A stretch of 64,000 nt of DNA from the NCBI GenBank assembly GCA_016934035.1, contig JAFGTP010000040.1:1-64000 (forward strand), in the 5' to 3' direction. The notes under the pieces were generated by a model. The model made no database searches, was not told the DNA's origin, and saw only the letters and a list, made by a program, of their open reading frames with translations. Below are positions 1 through 8,576 of the stretch, piece after piece. The DNA is from Fidelibacterota bacterium. Lineage in GTDB: Bacteria; Fidelibacterota; UBA2242; JAFGTP01. Every line of letters starts with the position of its first letter. The first letter of the stretch is position 1. Both the position numbers and the translations under genes were made by a program.

Positions 1-1
1 A

Positions 2-58
2 CTGCCCTGGTCACGGGGTGGCAAAGTAGGTCATTACCAGCATATCTTTAAAACTTAA
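2..58 (+). CDS. Possible 3' end of a plus-strand gene cut by the window start
   Basis: The frame starting at base 2 is open and ends in TAA just before a hairpin. It reads LPWSRGGKVGHYQHIFKT. A second frame also ends nearby (TAA at 49-51), so the choice is uncertain. It is too short to identify. Confidence 0.2.
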   Translation: MPWSRGGKVGHYQHIFKT

Positions 59-80
59 GCCCCTATATCCGGGGCTTTTG
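57..80. terminator. Hairpin terminator, probably shared by converging genes
   Basis: A 7-bp perfect stem (AAGCCCC / GGGGCTT) with a 7-nt loop is followed on the plus strand by TTTTG. It overlaps the stop codon of the minus-strand gene at 63-65 and follows the possible plus-strand gene end at the window edge, as expected for a bidirectional terminator between converging genes. Confidence 0.6.
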
Positions 81-875
81 TGTTTTCAGAGAATTGTAAG
101 ATTTCAAATTCAAACGAAAACTTAGCCCACCACTGATAAAGTAATCCGGTGCCTTGTCATTGATCCCGATTCCAGCAGATAGATCGATTTGAAAATTATT
201 ATTAATTAAATATGTAAATCCGGTATCAAACCGATGATCAGGATTAAAATCTTTTATCACATATCCATAAATTTCAGCAAATGCACTGATTTTATCATTC
301 ACCCCCATTCCAATTACAAAAGAATAAAAAATATTTGTATTGGGTATTGCATCAACCCATTCGCCCCCAAGGTTGATAGCTGCAGTAAAATTTTCATTCA
401 ACGTTTTGGTGCCAGCAAACCGAAATTCAGGTGTCAGATAATCCGTCTGAAATTCATCCTTACCAACATTAGGTATAGTCAAATGTCCAAGAAATGCTAA
501 TTCAGGAACCCAACCGTTCTCTTCTGAAATCTGAGTTTTAAATCCAACGACCAGTGGCGCAATGCCAGTGGCATCAGCTTCCATATCACCGGAAAGTATA
601 TATTCATTCAGGTATTCCCAGCCAAATCTCATCTCTGTTTTGTCAAATAAGCCATATCTTAATAAGGTAGTATTGTAAACTATATTCGTGAATTCCAATC
701 TTTTTTGGGGCGAATCTTTTTCCTTCAATGTGCCCGTTTCAATCTGTATCCACCCATTAGGAACTGTTATGGAGGATTCTGTTTGGTCTGGTCTGTCGGT
801 CACCATGTCTGGTACCTGTGCCAAGAGTGAAATTGTCATTAACAAAACGAAAAGATAACTGTTTAAATTTTTCAT
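63..875 (-). CDS. Outer-membrane transporter-like protein (phenol MetA_deg-like)
   Basis: A 270-aa protein with an N-terminal signal peptide (MKNLNSYLFVLLMTISLLAQ). Next comes the motif VTDRPDQTESS...VPNGWIQIETG, characteristic of the family annotated as 'MetA-pathway of phenol degradation, putative' / transporter. The rest is alternating aromatic and polar residues typical of an outer-membrane beta-barrel. The start at 875 is preferred over an upstream ATG at 926 because AGAGGAAAAA precedes it and the signal peptide begins there. The substrate is unknown. Members of this family are found widely in Gram-negatives and most are not involved in phenol degradation. It is followed directly by a terminator. 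Confidence 0.6.
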   Translation of the reverse strand: MKNLNSYLFVLLMTISLLAQVPDMVTDRPDQTESSITVPNGWIQIETGTLKEKDSPQKRLEFTNIVYNTTLLRYGLFDKTEMRFGWEYLNEYILSGDMEADATGIAPLVVGFKTQISEENGWVPELAFLGHLTIPNVGKDEFQTDYLTPEFRFAGTKTLNENFTAAINLGGEWVDAIPNTNIFYSFVIGMGVNDKISAFAEIYGYVIKDFNPDHRFDTGFTYLINNNFQIDLSAGIGINDKAPDYFISGGLSFRLNLKSYNSLKTQKPRI

Positions 876-931
876 TTTTTCCTCTTGCTTGAGAATTTTG
901 TGGTTCAATATTATTGATTTAGGCAATATTA

Positions 932-1486
932 TCAGATGTCAAACCATTTCGGATTTTGGGTCAAAATCTTTTGGTAAATCGGACATTCAGGAATGTGGGC
1001 TCCTTTTAAATAACCTATACTCATTAGGAATTCTTTTATAATTTCTCTGCCTGTGAATTTGAAATATTTCTTAAATAGTTTAACCCATTCATTAATAAGT
1101 AAGGGATGATTTTTATCCAGCCAATTTTTAAAGGAACCGTGTTCCTTTTGTATACCCATTATTACATTTGCATTGTAAATAGCAGCATTGATCTTTAATC
1201 GGTTGCGGATAATTCCTTCATTTTCCAATAATCTCGTTCTATTATCGGTTCCATATTTAGCAACTGTTTGAATATCAAAATTATCAAAGGCTTTACGAAA
1301 ATTCTCCTGTTTTTTTAAGATGGTTGTCCATGAAAGTCCAGCCTGATTAATTTCCAAGATTAATCGACCAAATAATTCATTGTCATCATGAAGAGGAAAT
1401 CCATAAACGGTATTGTGATAAATTTTATGCGGATCAGCATCATCCCTCTCCCAGACTGTTTCACAGTATGATTGTGGTTTTACCAA
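932..1486 (-). CDS. tag: DNA-3-methyladenine glycosylase I
   Basis: Base-excision repair enzyme that removes 3-methyladenine from alkylated DNA (184 aa, the usual family length). The diagnostic block NQAGLSWTTILKKQENFR lies near residues 47-64, including the catalytic-site glutamate of LILE (about residue 45) and the following tryptophan. N-terminal Cys8/His24 and C-terminal GAH..C..Y residues are in the places of the zinc ligands of E. coli Tag. Translation starts at a TTG at 1486: GGAG lies five bases upstream and no ATG precedes the conserved region. The gene stands between the porin-like gene and a repeat-like intergenic element. Confidence 0.88.
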   Translation of the reverse strand: MVKPQSYCETVWERDDADPHKIYHNTVYGFPLHDDNELFGRLILEINQAGLSWTTILKKQENFRKAFDNFDIQTVAKYGTDNRTRLLENEGIIRNRLKINAAIYNANVIMGIQKEHGSFKNWLDKNHPLLINEWVKLFKKYFKFTGREIIKEFLMSIGYLKGAHIPECPIYQKILTQNPKWFDI

Positions 1487-1518
1487 ATGAACTCCAATTT
1501 ATTTTGTGTAGTTTAAGA

Positions 1519-1612
1519 AATCACTTATTGACTTCGAAGTTGTCATGCTAAGCCATTCGAAGTATCTTGAATTCTATGTCACTGAGATTCTTCACAAAGT
1601 TCGGAATGATAG
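1519..1612. repeat. Relic of a dispersed intergenic repeat
   Basis: The sequence contains TTGTCATGCTAAGCCATTCG, later GTCACTGAGATTCTTCAC and TTCGGAATGAT. These are the building blocks of a dispersed non-coding repeat remembered from many environmental bacterial genomes (TGTCATGCTGAGC...GTCACTGAGATTCTTCAC...TTCAGAATGAC). Two copies of TTCGAAG are embedded. Only one copy was seen in this window, so the call rests on memory of the family. A short open frame crossing it (from 1567) is not regarded as a gene. Confidence 0.4.
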
Positions 1613-1642
1613 ATAATAAAGACTTTATCAACGAAAAAATTA

Positions 1643-2452
1643 TTACAGAAATAATAATAAGCTCAGGGCCATTACAGCCATTCCGCAAATTAGGCCCCAA
1701 ATGGAAATATGATGCTCGCCATATTCTTCTGCAGTTGGTAGTAACTCATCCAGTGAAATATAAACCATTATTCCGGCTACGGAAGCGAAAACAAAACCAA
1801 AGACCATATCACTCATAATAGGACGCAAAATCAGGTAACCGATCAAAGCACCGACAGGCTCAGACAATCCGGATAAAAATGAATAGAAAAAGGCTTTCGT
1901 TTTATTTCCGGTTGCATAAAAAATCGGGACTGAAACGGCTATACCCTCGGGAATATTATGAATGGCAATGGCCACCGCGATAGCGATACCCAGATTTGGG
2001 TCTGTTAATGCAGCTGTAAAAGTTGCCAATCCCTCGGGAAAATTATGAATGGCAATGGCCAATGCGGAGAAAAGCCCCATTCTCATCAATTTGTTGTTGT
2101 CAATTTGGGATGGATCTTTCATTTTTTTTATATCACGTATTTCATGTGGATTTTCATAACTGGGCACCATTTTATCAATCAGGGCAATCAGGGCTATTCC
2201 TGCAAAAAATGCTAGGACCGTTAATAAGTGGGCTGATTTGAGGCTGACGCTTTTTGCCAAAGCTTCCCTGGCCTTAACAATGATTTCAACAAAGGAGACA
2301 TAAATCATTACACCTGCTGAAAAGCCCAAACTGGCAGATAAAAATTTAGGGTTTGTGCGCCTGGCAAAAAAGGCCAGTGCAGACCCAATTCCGGTGGATA
2401 AACCGGCGAATAAAGTCAAACCAAAGGCCATAAGAACATGATAATTTTCCAT
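1643..2452 (-). CDS. zupT: ZIP-family zinc/divalent metal importer
   Basis: A 269-aa inner-membrane protein of the ZIP family, importing Zn2+ and possibly Fe2+ and other divalent metals. Two family signatures lie in adjacent membrane helices: HNFPEG at residues 136-141 and HNIPEG at 165-170. They form the binuclear metal site. About eight hydrophobic segments are visible, with a charged cytoplasmic loop around residues 94-122. Length and motif order match ZupT. AGAGGAAATC precedes the ATG. A metal importer here and a CDF exporter at 6.7-7.6 kb on the same strand suggest local grouping of metal-homeostasis genes. Confidence 0.93.
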   Translation of the reverse strand: MENYHVLMAFGLTLFAGLSTGIGSALAFFARRTNPKFLSASLGFSAGVMIYVSFVEIIVKAREALAKSVSLKSAHLLTVLAFFAGIALIALIDKMVPSYENPHEIRDIKKMKDPSQIDNNKLMRMGLFSALAIAIHNFPEGLATFTAALTDPNLGIAIAVAIAIHNIPEGIAVSVPIFYATGNKTKAFFYSFLSGLSEPVGALIGYLILRPIMSDMVFGFVFASVAGIMVYISLDELLPTAEEYGEHHISIWGLICGMAVMALSLLLFL

Positions 2453-2493
2453 GATTTCCTCTTTCGTCTAAATTTTTGGAGGCCTGTTTGCCA

Positions 2494-3543
2494 TTAAAAA
2501 CATTTTCCTGTTTTTTCTTTGGCACATCCCGGTCCGGGACATCGATAACAGATTTCGTTGGTCAGGTTTTTACCTTCAAAAAATTCAGTCACATTTTCCA
2601 GTGTAGTAGTGGCAATATTATTCAATGCTTCTTCGGTAAAAAAGCCCTGATGTGATGTGATCAAAACATTATTGAGGGAAAGAAGAATCGAAAGTGTGTC
2701 ATCATCAATGATTTCATTGGAAAAATCTTCAAAGAAATATTTACTTTCTTCTTCGTAAACATCCAGAGCTGCCGATCCGATTTGCTTATTTTTTAATCCC
2801 TCAATCAAAGCCCTGGTGTCAATCAATTGTCCGCGACCGGTGTTCACAATCATAACATTGCTTTTCATTTTACGGATGCTTTTTTCATTGATAAGATGGT
2901 AAGTCTCTTTTGTCATGGGACAATTCAGTGATATGATGTCCGATTCCCGGTAAAGATGGTCCAGTTCAACGTATTCCACGGATTTTGATTTGGCAAACTC
3001 CAAATCTGGAAAAGGATCGCTGGCAAGGATCTTCATGCCAAAACCGGACATGATCTCAATAAAGATTTTGCCGATTTTACCGGTTCCGATAACGCCTACT
3101 GTTTTTCCATGCATATCAAAACCTTTAAATCCATTAATTGTGAAATTGTTGTCTTTCACGCGATAATAGGCTTTGTGAATTTTACGATTGAGAGAAAGGA
3201 TCAGGGCGACGGTATGTTCCGCCACGGCATAGGGTGAATAGGCCGGTACACGTACAATGTGCATGTTTCCATAGGCTGCTTTGAGGTCCACGTTATTGTA
3301 GCCGGCAGACCGAAGAGCGACGAGATTTATTCCAAAATTTTTAAGAATATCAATCCGTGCTTGGGTGAGTTGATCATTTACAAAAATACAGACGGTATCG
3401 GCCTCTTTGGCAAGAATGGCTGTTTCTTCAGTTAATTTACTTTCAAAAAATTTGAGATTATATTCGAAATTTTTGTTAACTTTTTCAAAGACTTCCCGGT
3501 CGTAGGGTTTTGTATCGAAAAAGGCAATAGTTTTATTTTTCAT
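2494..3543 (-). CDS. D-2-hydroxyacid dehydrogenase (D-lactate dehydrogenase-like) with Cys-rich tail
   Basis: NAD-dependent D-2-hydroxyacid dehydrogenase, probably reducing pyruvate to D-lactate. It has the nucleotide-binding GTGKIG (about residues 153-158), catalytic Arg237 in NTGRG, acidic Glu264 region (DVYEEE) and catalytic His298 (TSHQGF). The LRSAGYNNVDL and YSPYAVAEH blocks are typical of the LdhA/DdhA subgroup. At 349 aa it is about 15-20 residues longer than usual because of a C-terminal tail with four cysteines (332, 335, 340, 348), an unusual feature that could bind a metal. AAGGAA lies five bases before the ATG. It follows the peroxiredoxin gene by 81 bases. Confidence 0.85.
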   Translation of the reverse strand: MKNKTIAFFDTKPYDREVFEKVNKNFEYNLKFFESKLTEETAILAKEADTVCIFVNDQLTQARIDILKNFGINLVALRSAGYNNVDLKAAYGNMHIVRVPAYSPYAVAEHTVALILSLNRKIHKAYYRVKDNNFTINGFKGFDMHGKTVGVIGTGKIGKIFIEIMSGFGMKILASDPFPDLEFAKSKSVEYVELDHLYRESDIISLNCPMTKETYHLINEKSIRKMKSNVMIVNTGRGQLIDTRALIEGLKNKQIGSAALDVYEEESKYFFEDFSNEIIDDDTLSILLSLNNVLITSHQGFFTEEALNNIATTTLENVTEFFEGKNLTNEICYRCPGPGCAKEKTGKCF

Positions 3544-3624
3544 TAGATTTCCTTGTTAAGTTCAGAACACGAAAAACAATAAAATTTTTTTTTGTGTATA
3601 ACTGTGTATTTCGTTCATAAAATC

Positions 3625-4092
3625 TTACTGATTGTCTTTCAGCGAACAAACAACCTCTTCCACATGGCCGCCAACCTTGACCTTTTCCCATATTTTTTCG
3701 ATGTTGCCTGTTGGACTTATGAGGAGAGTTGAACGGACAACACCCCAATATTCACGGCCGTACATTTTTTTCTTCTGCCAGACTCCGTAGGACTGCAACA
3801 CAGTGGTATCCGGATCACTGAGCAGGGTAACTTTTAGATTATGCTTACTGATAAAATTGCCATGGCTCTTTTCAGAATCCGGAGAAATACCAATGACTTC
3901 GGCATTTAGTTTTTGAATAGCGTCCAGTTCCTCAGTAAAGGCCAAAGCTTCTTTGGTACAGCCGGAGGTATTATCTTTGGGATAAAAATAAAGGATGACC
4001 CATCTTCCTTGATAATCTTTTAGACATATCTGCTGACCGTTTTGATCATTGAGGCAAAATTCAGGGGCTTTATTTCCAATTTTTAAGTTCAT
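3625..4092 (-). CDS. bcp: Peroxiredoxin, BCP/PrxQ type
   Basis: Thiol peroxidase of the AhpC/TSA superfamily (155 aa) reducing peroxides in the cytoplasm. The peroxidatic cysteine is Cys45 in YPKDNTSGCTKEA. The PKDNTSGCT context identifies the BCP/PrxQ class. The resolving cysteine found five residues later in many BCPs is replaced by leucine (residue 50), so this enzyme would act as a 1-Cys form or use another cysteine (for example the one close to the C terminus). AAGGA precedes the start. Its position between iorAB and the D-lactate dehydrogenase is probably incidental, but the product fits the local oxygen-defence theme. Confidence 0.9.
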   Translation of the reverse strand: MNLKIGNKAPEFCLNDQNGQQICLKDYQGRWVILYFYPKDNTSGCTKEALAFTEELDAIQKLNAEVIGISPDSEKSHGNFISKHNLKVTLLSDPDTTVLQSYGVWQKKKMYGREYWGVVRSTLLISPTGNIEKIWEKVKVGGHVEEVVCSLKDNQ

Positions 4093-4169
4093 CTTGTTTT
4101 TCCTTTTTTATTATCAGAGACAGGTCAAAGCCACTACACTCATAATGCAGAACCCTGGCCTGTCAGTTG

Positions 4170-4736
4170 TTAATCTTTTAATAATTTTTCATTTTTCTCA
4201 TAAACCTTTGGTGAAAGAATTTCTTTTAGAATATTATCGATCAGCTCGATTGTAAATCCTTCGATCCAATCGGAATGGGCCAGTTCCTTCAGCAAAATGA
4301 TATTTTGCATTCTGGAATCATGTAAATTTTCTCGAAATACTCTGATAATTTTTATATCTTTTTTGGAGGCAACAGATTCCAAATCCGTTACAGTTGGATA
4401 AGTGTCATTTCCCAGCCGATTATCAATGGTCTGAAAGGCTGCATCGTAGTAGATGGCTTTGCCGCCATTTTTGAGCATATCTGCTATTCCACGTAAAGTT
4501 TCCAACCTTTCCAGAGAAAGCACAAGATCGGCTTCATGAGGACTGATCAGCGGAGAAAATATTATTTCACCGGCTCGTAATTGAGAAATGACTGTGCCGC
4601 CGCGCTGGGCCAGTCCATGGGTGTCCACTGCTTTAACATTTTTACCTAATTTAAAAAAGGCCTTAGAAAGCACTTCAGATAAAAGACCAATTCCCTGGCC
4701 GCCGACCCCGGTCATGTAAATATTGAATGACTTCAT
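4170..4736 (-). CDS. iorB: Indolepyruvate:ferredoxin oxidoreductase, beta subunit
   Basis: Small subunit (188 aa) of the enzyme that oxidatively decarboxylates aryl 2-oxo acids from aromatic amino acids, reducing ferredoxin and making aryl-acyl-CoA. The family N terminus TGVGGQGIGLLSEVLSKA is followed by VDTHGLAQRGGTV, the typical gamma-domain (POR_N-like) signature. The start overlaps the stop of iorA by four bases (ATGA), showing translational coupling. The pair supports anaerobic amino-acid fermentation. Confidence 0.93.
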   Translation of the reverse strand: MKSFNIYMTGVGGQGIGLLSEVLSKAFFKLGKNVKAVDTHGLAQRGGTVISQLRAGEIIFSPLISPHEADLVLSLERLETLRGIADMLKNGGKAIYYDAAFQTIDNRLGNDTYPTVTDLESVASKKDIKIIRVFRENLHDSRMQNIILLKELAHSDWIEGFTIELIDNILKEILSPKVYEKNEKLLKD

Positions 4737-6604
4737 TTTTTATCCTCCTTATTGGCATGATTAATGGCAGTCACCGGGCAAGTCTGAATACAGGAACCGT
4801 CTCCGATGCAAAGGTCTTCATTAATGGCAACATGGCCATCATTGTGTTTGGTAAAGGAAGGACAGCCAAATTTTTCGATACATTCATAAGTTTTGTTGCA
4901 AATATTTTGATCGATATGGACATGATGCTGCTTGTAATTCGGTTTCTGACGTTGTATTCTTGTGAATTTTAGCATACAGGGGTGGGAAGCGATGACGACG
5001 GCAAACCCTTCAAATTCCATGGCATCTTTGATATGTTGAGTAAGTTCACTTTGTTTGTAGGTATCCACCCGGCTGAGAAATTTTACGCCAATGGCTTCCA
5101 GCAACTTTTGGATCGAAATTTTGTCACCGATTTCACCTGTTCCGGCATGAGGCTGGTGCCCGGTCATGGCGGTGGTCCCATTTTCCATAATCACAAGAGT
5201 CATGTTATGATTGTTCATTATCGCATTAATAATTCCGGGAATTCCGGCATGAAAAAAGGTAGAATCACCGATAAAAGTCAGAACTTTCCGGTCTTTGTTG
5301 CGAATGGACAAACCGGCACCTGTTCCATTGGAATGTCCCATGGATAAAAGGGCTTCTCCCATGAAGTAGGGTTTGAAAAATCCCAGTGAGTGACACCCGA
5401 TGTCGCCAACAGTAATTGTTCCGTCGGGCAGCGCTTTTTTGATCGCATGAAAAGCTGAGCGATGACCGCAGCCCGGACACATTTGAGGAACCCGTTTCCC
5501 GACAATCAGTTCCTGTTCAGGCTTTCTTTTGGGAGGAAAAAGTGCCGGCCAGAAGTCAGAGAGGATTTTCCATGTCCGATGAGGAAGTAATTCACCCATC
5601 AGGTCATCCCCGGTTTTTCTGACATAGATTTTACATTGGATATTTTCATCAAAGGCCAGGGACTTGATCTCCTGTTCCAGAATTCGGTCTAATTCCTCTA
5701 AAATCAGCACTTCATCATGGGATTTTAGAAAATCCAGGACTTTGCCTTTGGGCCAGGGGTAGGAAAATCCAAGTTTTAAAATGTCAATAGAGGCACCGCT
5801 TTCCAACAGATTTTCCTGAAGGGATAAAATCGGCATGGATGAGGTAATAATACCGGCTTTGGTTGGTGCATTAGACAGGATTTTGTTAAAATGGCATTGT
5901 TCGGCATATTTTTCCAGTTCTTCAAGTCTGCCCAGGGCCTTTTTTTTCAGAGGAAAAACATCTTTGGTTATCGGCAGATAGGGACCGTTGTGACGGTTGA
6001 ATTGCGATGTCCAGTCCGATGGATGTTCGGGAATTTCAGCAAACCGGATCCTTTCTTTGGCATGACAGACATGGGTTGTCAGGCGCATAAAAACCGGAGC
6101 TTGGTATTTTCTGGATATTTTTACGGCTTCTTTGAACATTTGATAGGCCTCTGTCGGAGTTGCCGGTTCAAACATGGGAATATAGGATTGTCTGGCAAAG
6201 TGGCGGTTGTCCTGTTCATTTTGGGATGAATGGGCGCCGGGATCATCTCCCAGAATGATTACCATCCCGCCAATTAGGTTCAGCAGCCCTAGTTGAATGG
6301 CAGAATCAGCAGCCACATTCAAACCGACGGATTTAAAAAACACTGTCGACAAATGGCCATTGATTGAGGCACCAAACGCCACTTCCAGGGCAACTTTTTC
6401 ATTGGTTGAGTATTGAAAATATAAGTCCCGATGATCCTCCGGAACGGTCAAAATCGCATTGGCAATTTCCGGCACTGGTGAACCCGGATAGGTTGTCGCC
6501 ACCCGGACACCGGTTTCAAACATAGCCCTGGCCACGGCATAATTTCCCATCATCATATCGCTCCAGGAGTCCTTGCGGATTAGATTTCGTGCAAACTGGT
6601 TCAT
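4733..6604 (-). CDS. iorA: Indolepyruvate:ferredoxin oxidoreductase, alpha subunit
   Basis: Large thiamine-diphosphate subunit (623 aa). The N-terminal pyrimidine-binding domain includes TTYPGSPVPEIA. The central part has MCPGCGHRSAFHAIKKAL and GDIGCHSLG, and the TPP-binding GDSTFFHAGIPGIINA motif follows. The C terminus carries a ferredoxin-like domain with two cysteine clusters, the second reading CIGDGSCIQTCP. The first cluster (C-x5-C-x5-CP) is spaced more widely than a classic 4Fe-4S motif, as in other IorA proteins. The length is normal. It is the first gene of an iorAB operon and probably uses the ferredoxin encoded elsewhere (for example at 35.5 kb). Confidence 0.95.
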   Translation of the reverse strand: MNQFARNLIRKDSWSDMMMGNYAVARAMFETGVRVATTYPGSPVPEIANAILTVPEDHRDLYFQYSTNEKVALEVAFGASINGHLSTVFFKSVGLNVAADSAIQLGLLNLIGGMVIILGDDPGAHSSQNEQDNRHFARQSYIPMFEPATPTEAYQMFKEAVKISRKYQAPVFMRLTTHVCHAKERIRFAEIPEHPSDWTSQFNRHNGPYLPITKDVFPLKKKALGRLEELEKYAEQCHFNKILSNAPTKAGIITSSMPILSLQENLLESGASIDILKLGFSYPWPKGKVLDFLKSHDEVLILEELDRILEQEIKSLAFDENIQCKIYVRKTGDDLMGELLPHRTWKILSDFWPALFPPKRKPEQELIVGKRVPQMCPGCGHRSAFHAIKKALPDGTITVGDIGCHSLGFFKPYFMGEALLSMGHSNGTGAGLSIRNKDRKVLTFIGDSTFFHAGIPGIINAIMNNHNMTLVIMENGTTAMTGHQPHAGTGEIGDKISIQKLLEAIGVKFLSRVDTYKQSELTQHIKDAMEFEGFAVVIASHPCMLKFTRIQRQKPNYKQHHVHIDQNICNKTYECIEKFGCPSFTKHNDGHVAINEDLCIGDGSCIQTCPVTAINHANKEDKK

Positions 6605-6688
6605 CTCTCCTCCATACTTTGTTGAACTTTCTGAACGATTATAGTTATTTTGTGCCTTAATAAAAGCATTATGTTCGGAAGGTTTAAC

Positions 6689-7600
6689 TTATTCCTCTTT
6701 TATCAAATTGGTATTCTCACAAACATTACATTCAAATTGCAGGGTTACATGGCTTATTCCAAAATCTTTCAGAATAGGCTCGATTCTTTGATGTAGACGG
6801 ACTGTTTCACTGACCATCATCTCCTGGCAGTTGATATGTGCTTCAAAATGGATATCTTTTTCACCAATTTTCCAAATATGAACATGATGAATATCGCCAA
6901 CTTCCGGTAAATTTTCGATCTTCTGCTGAATCGAATGCAGGTCAATTTCCAGTGGCGCCCCTTCCAGCAAAATATGAGACGATTCTTTTAATATTTCCAA
7001 ACTCTCTTTCAGTACATAGATGGCTATTAAAATGGTCAGCAACGGATCAATCCAGACTATATTGAAAAAAGTGATTAATAGTCCGCCGACAATCACGGTT
7101 ACCGAAGAGAGGGTGTCGATCAGCAAATGCAAATAGGCAGACCGGATATTGATACTTTTATGGGAATCTTTTCGCAGTAATAAGGTCCCGGTCAGATTGG
7201 CCAGCAGACCAATCGAAGCAACAATTACCATTAATTTTCCCCGGATTGGTTCTGGTGAAATAAATCGATGGACTGCTTCGTAAAACAGAAAAATTGCTAT
7301 CACGAGGAGTATTGTGGAATTGATGACAGCTGCAAATATCTCTGCCCGTTTCAGTCCGAACGTGTGCCCGGGCGAATGTTTTACTTTACGAAGTCTCAGT
7401 GCAATATAGCTGATTATAATTGCAAAACCATCGGTCAAATTGTGAAGCGCATCGGAAATCAGTGACAAACTGCCAGATAAAATACCTCCAACTACCTCTG
7501 CTATTGTGATGATAAAGTTCATGGTCATCGTAATGAACATTCTGGCGGTTGTGGAAGAGTCCAATTCCTGGGGGTGGTGATGGTGGTGGCTATGTGACAT
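6689..7600 (-). CDS. Cation diffusion facilitator metal exporter
   Basis: A 303-aa inner-membrane CDF protein that exports Zn2+ or related divalent cations in exchange for protons. It begins with a histidine-rich metal-capturing segment (MSHSHHHHHPQ). It has six hydrophobic helices with paired metal-site motifs (LISDALHNLTDG in helix 2; HLLIDTLSS in helix 5), then a cytoplasmic C-terminal domain with the family block VGDIHHVHIWKIGEKDIHFEAH. This makes it CzcD/ZitB-like. The metal cannot be assigned from sequence alone. No clear Shine-Dalgarno site is present. Confidence 0.93.
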   Translation of the reverse strand: MSHSHHHHHPQELDSSTTARMFITMTMNFIITIAEVVGGILSGSLSLISDALHNLTDGFAIIISYIALRLRKVKHSPGHTFGLKRAEIFAAVINSTILLVIAIFLFYEAVHRFISPEPIRGKLMVIVASIGLLANLTGTLLLRKDSHKSINIRSAYLHLLIDTLSSVTVIVGGLLITFFNIVWIDPLLTILIAIYVLKESLEILKESSHILLEGAPLEIDLHSIQQKIENLPEVGDIHHVHIWKIGEKDIHFEAHINCQEMMVSETVRLHQRIEPILKDFGISHVTLQFECNVCENTNLIKEE

Positions 7601-7640
7601 TTTTAATTACTTTCGAATTGTAATATTCAATTCTAACAAC

Positions 7641-8552
7641 TTAAAAGACCTTCCTTCTGAAATGGCAATAAGGTGTTTTTCCGGTCTTTTTATAATAATT
7701 CTGATGATAATTCTCGGCCATCCAAAAGGTAGCTGCTTTTTCAAGTTCCGTTGCCACCTGGTATTTTTTATCGGTTAGAAGTTGGATGATTTTTTTTGCT
7801 TTTTTTTTCTGATCATCGTCAGTGTAAAATATTGCCGACCGGTACTGGTCTCCGATATCCGGCCCCTGGCGGTCTACCTGGGTGAAATCGTGAATCTCAA
7901 AAAATAATTTTACCATTTCCTCATAGGTGACTTCTTGAGAATTGAAAACAACTTTTACAGCCTCGGCATGACCGGTTTCCTGATAACAGACTTCTTTGTA
8001 AGTGGGATTGTCAGTATTTCCATTCATATAGCCAACCGATGTTTCAATCACACCGGGGTGTTGTCTGAAATAGTGCTCGATACCCCAAAAGCAGCCGGCA
8101 GCAAAATAGGCCGTTTGATAGGAGTCGGGAATAAAATTCATTGAGATGGAATTGACACAATGTCGAAGATTTTTATCGGTTAATTGCTCGCCTACGAAGA
8201 CATGACCCAAATGGGCACCGCAATGGGCACATAGAATTTCTGTTCTACGGCCGTCGGCATCAGTCTGCCTATGGACGGCGCCTGGGATTTCATCATCAAA
8301 ACTGGGCCAGCCACAGCCGGAGTCAAATTTATCTTCCGACCGGTATAACGGAGTGTTACAGCGTTTACAGATGTAGGTCCCTTTTTCTTTGTTGTTGAGT
8401 AACTGCCCGGTAAATGGAATCTCTGTTCCCTTATTCAGTATGACTCTTTCCTCTTCCGGGGTCAGTTTATTATAATTCATTTTTGCCTCTTTTTCTGATT
8501 CTACTGGCCTGAACGCCAGCAAACCAACCACTATAAACAGGATATATATCAT
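7641..8552 (-). CDS. msrAB: Exported fused methionine sulfoxide reductase MsrB-MsrA
   Basis: Bifunctional repair enzyme (303 aa) reducing both epimers of methionine sulfoxide. Residues 1-20 form a hydrophobic export signal or anchor. MsrB follows (about 27-140) with zinc cysteines 62/65 and 108/111 and catalytic Cys132 in RHCVNSISMNF. MsrA follows (about 147-303) with catalytic Cys154 in AAGCFWGIEH. GGAGG lies six bases before the ATG, which supports the long start that includes the signal. The signal predicts action in the periplasm, so an external reductant system should exist. The leader carries unusual inverted repeats. Its position next to the oxygen-defence island fits its role. Confidence 0.93.
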   Translation of the reverse strand: MIYILFIVVGLLAFRPVESEKEAKMNYNKLTPEEERVILNKGTEIPFTGQLLNNKEKGTYICKRCNTPLYRSEDKFDSGCGWPSFDDEIPGAVHRQTDADGRRTEILCAHCGAHLGHVFVGEQLTDKNLRHCVNSISMNFIPDSYQTAYFAAGCFWGIEHYFRQHPGVIETSVGYMNGNTDNPTYKEVCYQETGHAEAVKVVFNSQEVTYEEMVKLFFEIHDFTQVDRQGPDIGDQYRSAIFYTDDDQKKKAKKIIQLLTDKKYQVATELEKAATFWMAENYHQNYYKKTGKTPYCHFRRKVF

Positions 8553-8576
8553 TGTTTGCCTCCATTGACTTATTAT

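Noticed and set aside
1567-1818. 83-codon plus-strand frame beginning in the repeat-like element
   Set aside because: It runs antisense into zupT, starts inside a degenerate repeat, has no ribosome-binding site and shows no protein-like features.
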